Below are positions 7,332 to 12,565 of a stretch of 16,621 bases of DNA, in pieces. Position numbers and translations under genes: made by a program. How positions within the stretch are numbered: the first letter of the stretch is position 1; every line of letters begins with the position of its first letter. A model generated the notes under the pieces. It was not told the origin of the DNA and searched no databases. It worked only from the letters and a program-made list of their open reading frames with translations. This stretch comes from an uncultured Geobacteraceae bacterium (lineage in GTDB: Bacteria; Desulfobacterota; Desulfuromonadia; Desulfuromonadales; Geopsychrobacteraceae). The DNA is taken from NCBI GenBank assembly GCA_937958075.1, contig CALFFB010000178.1, positions 1 to 16,621 of the forward strand, in the 5' to 3' direction.

Positions 7332-7786
7332 CAGGCCACCCTTTCTCCGGCAACGCCGATAACCGCAACTTCCAGAGGAATATCCTTGCCCGAAGCCTTG
7401 ACCGCCTGCTCCGCCATCATCGCCATACCGCGACAGCAGGGCACCTCCATGATGGTCACCGTCACTGATTTGATGTCGTTCTGCTGCAGGATTTCCGTCA
7501 GCTTGTTGACATAGTTGCTGGTGTCATCGAGCTTCGGACAGGCATTGACCAGCACCCGCCCCTTGATGAAATCACGGTGAAACTCCGCGTAGGCAAAAGG
7601 GGTACAATCGGCGGCGATGAGCAGATGAGCGCCCTGCAGCCAGGGGGCGTGGGGCGGCACCAGATGCAACTGGGTCGGCCACTGGCGCAGTTCCGACTCG
7701 ATCCGACCGGAATCCTGGTTGGCGGGGGCTGTTTTTTCAACGCTGCGAACCTGGCTGCCGGGGCAACCGCATGCTAAGTTTTTCAT
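7331..7786 (-). CDS. conserved six-cysteine protein, probable redox/Fe-S partner of the hemerythrin
   Basis: 151 residues. The N-terminus has CGCPGS (C6, C8). The body reads LRQWPTQLHLVPPHAPWLQG, then LLIAADCTPFAYAEFHRDF (C61), NACPKLDD (C83) and EVPCCRGM (C117, C118). The same WP..L.LVPP / ADC.PFAYA.FHRDF / CPKLDD pattern is known to me from anaerobe proteins annotated as 4Fe-4S-binding, where it often follows a ferredoxin-type domain. Here no CxxCxxC ferredoxin motif is present, so this is the stand-alone core. No membrane segment or signal peptide is seen. AAGGAG lies seven bases before ATG 7786. The stop overlaps the hemerythrin start. A 170-bp gap carrying palindromic element A separates it from the preceding gene. 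Family membership is fairly sure; metal binding and function are inferred. Confidence 0.82.
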   Translation of the reverse strand: MKNLACGCPGSQVRSVEKTAPANQDSGRIESELRQWPTQLHLVPPHAPWLQGAHLLIAADCTPFAYAEFHRDFIKGRVLVNACPKLDDTSNYVNKLTEILQQNDIKSVTVTIMEVPCCRGMAMMAEQAVKASGKDIPLEVAVIGVAGERVA

Positions 7787-7829
7787 GGTTTGTCTCCTTT
7801 TTTAGAGTAAATTGTTTTTTCTTTTGTGT

Positions 7830-7940
7830 ACGGCGTCTTATGGTTCCCATTTCCAGGGACACTGTTCGCCTTCCATGGCCGTTCGACCGTCGCCATCCAT
7901 GGCGCCAGACGCCCTTGCAATGGAAACCACAAGCCCCCGT
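7830..7940 (-). repeat. palindromic element A: variable arms around a conserved 53-bp core
   Basis: The arms 7830-7858 and 7912-7940 are complementary at 23 of 29 positions, with two further G-T wobbles. They enclose a 53-bp core (7859-7911). Read on the minus strand, the core matches that of element B (12421-12541) at 47 of 53 positions, while the arms of A and B are unrelated in sequence. The core holds two small hairpins, GCC-ATGGAT-GGC and GCC-ATGGAA-GGC, 24 bases apart. The element fills most of the gap between two operon genes and its sense strand is the transcribed one. Confidence 0.85.
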
Positions 7941-7956
7941 TGAATAATCCAATCCA

Positions 7957-8172
7957 CTATCCTGCTGCCAGATAATCGTTAATTTCCTGTTCGATCTGCG
8001 CCTCCACCTGCTCCCCCAAAGCATGGATCGCTACCACATCCTTGAGCAGGCAGATGCCGACGCTGCAGGTCACGCAGCCGATATCGAACTTTTCGAGAAT
8101 GGTGCCGATGTACGGGTGGACCTTCAATACGTCCTGAATGGCCTGATCCCCGATTTCCTGATGTAGCTTCAT
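7957..8172 (-). CDS. small DUF1858-like (hybrid-cluster-protein-associated) cysteine protein
   Basis: 71 residues, hydrophilic and cytoplasmic. The layout, with an N-terminal helix QAIQDVLKVHPYIGTILEKF, then IGCVTCSVGICLL (C33, C36, C41), then a helix ALGEQVEAQIEQEINDYL, is that of the DUF1858 / prismane-associated redox disulfide family. The family typically shows a CxxC-type pair after a short helical domain. The cysteines may form a redox disulfide or bind metal; the reaction is not known. AAGGAG lies seven bases before ATG 8172. It is first in the operon with the six-cysteine protein and hemerythrin, 57 bp downstream of an HcpR/FNR-like site. Confidence 0.85.
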   Translation of the reverse strand: MKLHQEIGDQAIQDVLKVHPYIGTILEKFDIGCVTCSVGICLLKDVVAIHALGEQVEAQIEQEINDYLAAG

Positions 8173-8228
8173 GCTGGCCTCCTTGCTGTGTGTTGAGGCC
8201 AGACTAAGGGAAAAACCGCAGCAAAAAC

Positions 8229-8242
8229 ATGACCTGGATCAA
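8229..8242 (-). promoter_or_regulatory. HcpR/FNR-type operator
   Basis: On the minus strand the 14 bases read TTGATCCAGGTCAT, matching the HcpR-type palindrome TTGACCnnGGTCAA except at two positions, and half-matching FNR (TTGAT). Its centre (8235.5) would be at -41.5 if transcription began at 8194. A TA...T-type -10 (TAGTCT, 8206-8201) is in register for that start, the class II activator geometry. The downstream operon suits nitrosative-stress control. HcpR or a related CRP/FNR factor is inferred; no regulator gene is in the window. Confidence 0.5.
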
Positions 8243-8320
8243 TTCTGACTTTTTTCGTTATTTTTTTAGGCTTCAGGTAAAGACGTTATTTGCCACCAGA
8301 ATGGAGGACAAGGCAGGACC

Positions 8321-8354
8321 GGCCGGCAGCGTTGGCAGAGCAACCCTGCCGGCC
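8321..8354. repeat. perfect inverted repeat between two transcription units
   Basis: GGCCGGCAG (8321-8329) pairs perfectly with CTGCCGGCC (8346-8354), and inside it GTTG (8331-8334) pairs with CAAC (8341-8344). It lies about 85 bases past the dsbA-like stop in the direction of that transcript, so termination is the likely role. Neither side has a T-run, so it is not a canonical intrinsic terminator. The remainder of 8173-8437 holds the HcpR-type box and no gene. Confidence 0.6.
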
Positions 8355-8437
8355 AGGGGTGAGGGGCAAAAAAGGAGAGAGGGAACCAGGTGAAAACCGG
8401 CAGTTCAGCACCTAACTTCCCTCATATTTTCATTCCA

Positions 8438-9091
8438 TCAGTTCGGGTACTGAATATCCAATTCCGTCTGAATCAGCTCATACAACTGCCGGTGGCCGAA
8501 GGTCTGCAGGGGCTTGCCGTTGACAAAATAGCCGGGAGTTTTCTGCACGTTAAGAGCTCTGACATCAGCCATATCCTGCTCGATGATCCTGGCGATGGCC
8601 GGATCATGCATGTCTTGTCGGATCTGCTCCACATCCACACCGGCCCTGGGCAGCAGGTCCCATAATTTTTCCGGCTGATAATTATGATGGTTGGCCCAGA
8701 TGTTCTGGGTTGCAAACATGAGATCCAGAGTCTCCCAGTATTTTCCCTGCCTGTCTGCGGCCTCCAGAATCTTGACAAAATCATCAGCGCCATCATGGAA
8801 AGGGGCGTAACGCAGGACCAGTCTGATCTTGCCGGGGTTGTCATCCATGATTTTCTTGATAAAGGGTGCAAAAGCAGCGCAGGTTTCACAGGCCGGATCC
8901 ATGAACTCAACGAGAATGACTCTGGCCTCCTCGCTGCCGAGGGTCTTCGAATGGTCGCGGACGAAGACCTCCCTGTTTTCCGCCGCCAGGGAGCCGTACT
9001 TCTTCACCTGCTGATCCTGATAGTAATTATTGCCGACAACAAAAGCTAACACCAGAACCACGCAGGTGATTCCTACAAGAGCGTACTTCAT
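8438..9091 (-). CDS. DsbA-like thioredoxin-fold oxidoreductase, membrane-anchored or exported
   Basis: 217 residues. A hydrophobic N-terminal segment (about 4-20, MKYALVGITCVVLVLAF) has no clear AxA cleavage site, so it is probably a membrane anchor facing the periplasm. The active site is DPACETCAAF with C68 and C71 (CETC), and the thioredoxin-fold cis-proline is T185-P186 in QKTPGYFVNG. Between them lies a helical insertion (about 100-175), as in the DsbA/Thioredoxin_4 (BdbD-like) families. It would catalyse disulfide formation in exported proteins and be reoxidised by the DsbB-like protein of the preceding gene. The two genes overlap by 4 bp (ATGA), showing coupling. AAGGAG lies nine bases before the ATG, inside the end of dsbB. 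The CETC motif differs from the CPHC of classical DsbA, so redox potential cannot be assumed. Confidence 0.9.
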   Translation of the reverse strand: MKYALVGITCVVLVLAFVVGNNYYQDQQVKKYGSLAAENREVFVRDHSKTLGSEEARVILVEFMDPACETCAAFAPFIKKIMDDNPGKIRLVLRYAPFHDGADDFVKILEAADRQGKYWETLDLMFATQNIWANHHNYQPEKLWDLLPRAGVDVEQIRQDMHDPAIARIIEQDMADVRALNVQKTPGYFVNGKPLQTFGHRQLYELIQTELDIQYPN

Positions 9092-9528
9092 TCTGCGGTT
9101 CTCCTTTTCAGTATGATTAACAGGGTGGTCAGGGTGGAAAACGCGAAAAACGACAACATGGGGATGGATACAAAACCGAATAGCTCGAAATACTGCTCCG
9201 TACAGGACACCCCCTGGGAACAGGGCTGAATATTTTCCGGGATAATGCCGGCATAGAGCAGCGTGTGATACAGGGCGATCAGGCCGCCGACGATGGTCAG
9301 GGGCAGAGCGTATTTAATGACGTTCCGGTCAAAAACCGGAAACAAGCCTGCAGCAAAGATAAAGAACAGTGGAAACAGGAATATCCGCTGATACCAGCAA
9401 AGAACACAGGGCTGATATTCGAGCACGGAACTGAAAAAGATACTGATGGTTGCCGAGACACCCACCAGCAGCCAGCATAAAAACAGCAGCAGCCAGTTTG
9501 TATCCATCGTTTTGTCAGCTTGCGACAT
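9088..9528 (-). CDS. DsbB/BdbC-like quinone-linked disulfide oxidoreductase
   Basis: 146 residues from the chosen ATG, with four membrane helices. Two periplasmic cysteine pairs are present: PCVLCWYQRIFLFP after helix 1, the DsbB CxxC with its following Arg, and QPCSQGVSCTEQYFELFGF in the second loop. The CVLCWYQR context and short length resemble BdbC of the DsbB superfamily. It passes electrons from the DsbA-like partner to membrane quinone. An upstream GTG at 9567 gives a longer frame, but ATG 9528 has GAGGAGG eight bases before it, so that start is used. It overlaps the next gene by 4 bp. The region upstream (9529-9719) has no gene. Confidence 0.92.
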   Translation of the reverse strand: MSQADKTMDTNWLLLFLCWLLVGVSATISIFFSSVLEYQPCVLCWYQRIFLFPLFFIFAAGLFPVFDRNVIKYALPLTIVGGLIALYHTLLYAGIIPENIQPCSQGVSCTEQYFELFGFVSIPMLSFFAFSTLTTLLIILKRRTAE

Positions 9529-9651
9529 ATCTGAAGCCTCCTCACCAGCGGTGGCCTTGTGTGGCACCGGATGAATCTCTCAGGGTAATTTTGGGCGACG
9601 TCAAAATCTGATGACTATGAACACGGCTGAACGTTGACGCATCGGCATTGT

Positions 9652-9671
9652 CCTGATTAATGCACATCAGG
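9652..9671. repeat. short inverted repeat upstream of dsbB
   Basis: CCTGAT (9652-9657) and ATCAGG (9666-9671) are perfectly complementary across 8 bases, in the gap between the cysteine-rich protein gene and dsbB. There is no T-run on the minus strand. It could be an operator or a weak hairpin. Nothing else is recognised in 9529-9719. Confidence 0.3.
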
Positions 9672-9719
9672 CAGACCGCTTATATCTTGTTTTTCAGCCG
9701 AGTATTCTGGTGGGAGATT

Positions 9720-10172
9720 CTATTGCAGAAGAATGACGGTACGCAGACTTGCCCGGGTTTGATATGCCGGCAGGCGCGCGGACAAACTGTCGCCGACGAA
9801 CCCCGTATCTGGCCGGGTCTGGTCAGCCAGGCGAAGAGAAGCGAAGGGATCGAACAGCTCAGCGCCGGTTTTGTTCAATAATGGGGTGCGCTGAGCACCG
9901 GCGAGCACCGAACCCTGCACCGGCGCATCCAGGCAGTCGGCCCAGGGAACCGCAGACAACCCTGTTGTGCGAGGAGCTTTCAGGCTCCGCTGCAAGCTGG
10001 CGGGCGCTGACGAACAATCCGTCCAGCATTGACCGGCCAGGTTTGTCTTCAGGTGACACGAGTTGTCCTTCAGGCACCAGTAAGAAGCATTGGCCATACC
10101 GATGGCAGGCAGAAGACAAACCACCGCCATCAAGCCTACGATCCATTTTGCCTTGAGTACCTTGAGCAGCAT
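9720..10172 (-). CDS. unrecognised cysteine-rich exported protein
   Basis: 150 residues of no family I recognise. The N-terminus is a clear Sec signal peptide: basic KVLKAKW, hydrophobic IVGLMAVVCLLPAIG, and cleavage likely after ANA (27-29). The mature part carries C33, C39, C49, C53 and C80, with the local pattern YWCLKDNSCHLKTNLAGQCW then TDCSS; the C-terminal half is free of cysteine. AGG lies about eight bases before the ATG. It is just upstream of dsbB and dsbA-like and on the same strand, so it may be a substrate or a partner of that disulfide system. That is inference from position and cysteine content. A 135-codon frame on the opposite strand is considered a shadow. The signal peptide makes a real gene likely. 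Confidence 0.68.
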   Translation of the reverse strand: MLLKVLKAKWIVGLMAVVCLLPAIGMANASYWCLKDNSCHLKTNLAGQCWTDCSSAPASLQRSLKAPRTTGLSAVPWADCLDAPVQGSVLAGAQRTPLLNKTGAELFDPFASLRLADQTRPDTGFVGDSLSARLPAYQTRASLRTVILLQ

Positions 10173-10244
10173 GCCTTTGACCTGAATAAAAAGAAAAACC
10201 CGGACAATGATGCTGGCGTTTATAGGCCTCTTTCCAGATAAAGA

Positions 10245-10293
10245 CGAGGGGAAAAATCGCTTTTCACATCTGTGTTTTTACGCATTCCCCTCG
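10245..10293 (-). terminator. probable end of the nar operon transcript
   Basis: The perfect 9-bp arms CGAGGGGAA (10245-10253) and TTCCCCTCG (10285-10293) flank a 31-base loop that itself contains CACA/TGTG. The element begins 26 bases after the PAS gene stop. On the minus strand the second arm is followed by TCTTTATC, a weak T-rich tail. It is likely a terminator or mRNA-end stabiliser; the long loop keeps confidence moderate. Confidence 0.48.
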
Positions 10294-10319
10294 CCAGGTC
10301 GACGGCAACGATGAAAAGA

Positions 10320-10760
10320 TCAGCTCGGCGCTCTTTTCTCCAGCTCGGCGATGCGCTCTTTCAGTGTTTTTTCCCGCGTCCAGGCGTCGGTGACATCGCG
10401 CATGATGGACGCAACGCCGGTGGGCCTGCCGCTGTCATCCTTGAGCAGCACAATGGAAAAGGCGCAGGAGAGCTGACGGCCATCCTTATGCAGCGCCGGT
10501 ACCGACAGCAGCTTGGTCCCGTAGGCGGATTGACCCGTTTCCATGACCCGGAAATATCCTTCCCAGTGCCTCCCCCGCAGCTTCTCCGGAATGATGATAT
10601 CCAGGGACTGCCCCAGGGCCTCGTCCTCGCTGAAGCCGAACACCAGCTCGCAGCCGCGATTCCACAGACGGATGCGACCTTCGCGGTCGGACATAAGGAT
10701 AGCGTCGGGGGCCTGTTCGATAATCTGGCGGTAACTGTCGGCAGATAGGGTCTCTGACAT
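10320..10760 (-). CDS. stand-alone PAS domain protein, possible heme/gas sensor
   Basis: 146 residues, essentially one PAS domain. Visible elements are YRQIIEQAPDAILMSDREGRI (10-30), WNRGCELVFGFSEDEALGQ (33-51), IIPEKLRGRHWEGYF (56-70), the HKDGRQL turn (91-97) and VASIMRDVTD (116-125). A short charged helix ends it (about 126-144). No kinase, cyclase or DNA-binding output is present. H65 in RGRHWEGY lines up with the heme-ligating His of FixL (SRHDSY context), so heme binding is possible, though many non-heme PAS domains share the motif. The longer frame starting at 10952 overlaps narK2. ATG 10760 has AAGGA seven bases upstream and lies 14 bp after the narK2 stop, so it is chosen. It is the last gene of the nar operon, suggesting sensing of O2, NO or redox state tied to nitrate respiration. 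Confidence 0.82.
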   Translation of the reverse strand: MSETLSADSYRQIIEQAPDAILMSDREGRIRLWNRGCELVFGFSEDEALGQSLDIIIPEKLRGRHWEGYFRVMETGQSAYGTKLLSVPALHKDGRQLSCAFSIVLLKDDSGRPTGVASIMRDVTDAWTREKTLKERIAELEKRAPS

Positions 10761-10774
10761 CGTCTTTTCCTTGG

Positions 10775-12382
10775 TTACGGGTTTTTGATGTAGGCGTCGC
10801 GGCGCGTGTAGAACCACCAGTTGAGCACCAGACAGATAGTATAAAAGGCGGCAAAGCCGTACAGGGCGTATTCCGGTGTGGTGGCCTTGATCTGTTCGCC
10901 GAAGACCTGGGGGATGATAAAAGCGCCATAGGCAGCGACCGCGGAGGTCCACCCCAGAACCGGTCCGGCCTGCTCCTTGTCAAAGATAACGGCAATGGAA
11001 CGGAATGTCGATCCGTTGCCGACACCGGTGGCGGTAAACAGGACAATGAAGAGCAGTAGAAACGGCACAAAATATGTCTCCGGGGTGGGTGAAGCATAGG
11101 CCGCTTTCATAAACCAGGCGCAGCCGAAGGCGGAGAGGATCATCACCACCGACACCCACTGGGTGACAATGGCGCCACCGAACTTGTCCGAAATTTTCCC
11201 GCCGACGGGCCGGATCAGGGCTCCGATAAAGGGCCCCATCCAGGCGAACATCAGCGCGCTTGGACCATTGGGATTGGGCGTGTCGTGGGTCATCACCCCG
11301 TCAACAAGGATATGGGAAAAACCGAAGATCACCTTGATCGACAGGGCAAAGGCGGCGGAGTAGCCGATAAAGGAGCCGAAGGTCATGGTGTAGATGATGG
11401 TCATGGCCCAGGTGTGCTTGTTGTTGAAGATGCGGTACTGACGATCCAGATTGGCGCGCAACTCCCCCCGGGTCAGATACTTCATGCCGAATACAGTTCC
11501 CATGATGATCAGGGGGAGCACGATCCATTTGCTCAGCAGGCCGAGCCCCACCGGCGGCGGCAACAGCAGATAGAGGCCGATACCGGCGGTGACGAAGGCG
11601 ATCAGCAGCAAACCGGTGATCTTGGCGAAGGCCACCGGGGGTGAGCCGATGTTCGGCGACACCGTGTCGGTGGTGATGTTGTTCATGCCGAACCAGCCGG
11701 CGACCGCCAGGGGAATCAGCAGCAGCAACCAGACGTACCCGGCATTGTGAATATAGGTTTCAGTACCGGCGGGAATCTTGCCGATAAGGGTACCGCTGGT
11801 ATTGACCAGGGTCTGGGGTTCGCCGCCGAACAGACCGAAGGTCATCACCAGCGGAATAAGAATCTGCATGGTGGTCACGCCGAAATTGCCCAGACCGGCG
11901 TTCAGGCCCAGGGAGGTCCCCTGCACCCGTTTGGGGAAAAAGAAACTGATATTGGACATGGACGAGGCGAAATTGCCGCCGCCGATCCCCGACAGCAGGG
12001 CCAGCAGGTAGTAGACCTCGATGGGCGTGCTCTGGTTCTGCAGAGCGATACCGGTACCGAGGGCCGGAATCATCAGCAGGGCAGTGGTAAAAAAGATGGT
12101 GTTACGACCGCCGGCGATGCGGATCAGAAACGAACTGGGGATGCGCAGGGTCGCGCCGGTCAACCCGGCGATAGCCGACAGGGTAAAGAGCTGCGACTGG
12201 CTGAAGGGATACCCCAGATTGATCATCTGTACGGTGATGATGCTCCAGTAGAGCCAGACGGCAAAACCGCAGAGCAGACTCGGAATGGAGATCCACAGAT
12301 TGCGCCGGGCGATTTTGCTGCCGGTGCTGTTCCAGAATTCCTCGTTTTCGACATCCCATTGTTCCAGATCATGTTTGGCCAT
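10775..12382 (-). CDS. narK2: nitrate/nitrite transporter, NarK2-like (NarK antiporter type)
   Basis: 535 residues, a major facilitator with about 12 helices. The nitrate signature GLNAGLGNFGVTTMQ (159-173) and the second signature region GPFIGALIRPVGGKISDKFGG are present. R80 (ATLRIPSS) and R391 (LIRPVGG) correspond by motif to the two substrate-binding arginines of E. coli NarK (R89, R305). The protein is longer than E. coli NarK because of extra loop sequence around residues 190-215 and 300-325 and near 360-372. In the family this type mainly exchanges nitrate for nitrite, removing the nitrite made by NarGHI. AGAGGA lies about ten bases before the ATG. It follows narK1 after a 183-bp gap that contains palindromic element B and is followed by the PAS gene after 14 bp. 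Confidence 0.93.
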   Translation of the reverse strand: MAKHDLEQWDVENEEFWNSTGSKIARRNLWISIPSLLCGFAVWLYWSIITVQMINLGYPFSQSQLFTLSAIAGLTGATLRIPSSFLIRIAGGRNTIFFTTALLMIPALGTGIALQNQSTPIEVYYLLALLSGIGGGNFASSMSNISFFFPKRVQGTSLGLNAGLGNFGVTTMQILIPLVMTFGLFGGEPQTLVNTSGTLIGKIPAGTETYIHNAGYVWLLLLIPLAVAGWFGMNNITTDTVSPNIGSPPVAFAKITGLLLIAFVTAGIGLYLLLPPPVGLGLLSKWIVLPLIIMGTVFGMKYLTRGELRANLDRQYRIFNNKHTWAMTIIYTMTFGSFIGYSAAFALSIKVIFGFSHILVDGVMTHDTPNPNGPSALMFAWMGPFIGALIRPVGGKISDKFGGAIVTQWVSVVMILSAFGCAWFMKAAYASPTPETYFVPFLLLFIVLFTATGVGNGSTFRSIAVIFDKEQAGPVLGWTSAVAAYGAFIIPQVFGEQIKATTPEYALYGFAAFYTICLVLNWWFYTRRDAYIKNP

Positions 12383-12420
12383 AGCACTATGTCCTCTTAA
12401 AGTGGTGGAAACCTCATCTT

Positions 12421-12541
12421 TTGGAACAGGGGGTTGCTGCTTTTATGAAAAGGGCGTCTGTCGCCAAGGATGGCGACAGTCGAACGGCCATGGACGGCGT
12501 AAAGTGTCCCTTTGAATGAAAGTCGCAATTCCCTGTTCCAA
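12421..12541 (+). repeat. palindromic element B: variable arms around the same 53-bp core
   Basis: The arms 12421-12454 and 12508-12541 are complementary at 27 of 34 positions, starting TTGGAACAGGG and ending CCCTGTTCCAA, with several of the remaining pairs G-T wobbles. The 53-bp core (12455-12507) matches element A at 47 positions. Inside are GTCGCCA-AGGA-TGGCGAC and GCC-ATGGAC-GGC. It occupies most of the gap between narK1 and narK2. The sense of the core is plus, opposite to the operon, unlike element A. Confidence 0.85.
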
Positions 12542-12565
12542 GTAAATTTCAGGTTGTCTTACGTG

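Noticed and set aside
7737..8024. 95-codon minus-strand frame and a similar plus-strand frame at 12285-12515 that share a WRQSNGHGRR-type segment
   Set aside because: The similarity is only translation of the shared 53-bp repeat core; both frames overlap real genes and lack start signals.
9749..10156. 135-codon plus-strand frame opposite the cysteine-rich protein gene
   Set aside because: The minus-strand frame has a convincing signal peptide and a ribosome site; this one has neither.
11747..12400. 217-codon plus-strand frame rich in Gly, Gln and Asp
   Set aside because: Antisense to narK2, low-complexity composition typical of a shadow of a membrane-protein gene.
12421..12541. Elements A and B as integron attC sites or insertion-sequence ends
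   Set aside because: In attC sites the ends are conserved and the middle varies; here it is the reverse. No transposase or integrase gene is present, and I could not identify target duplications.
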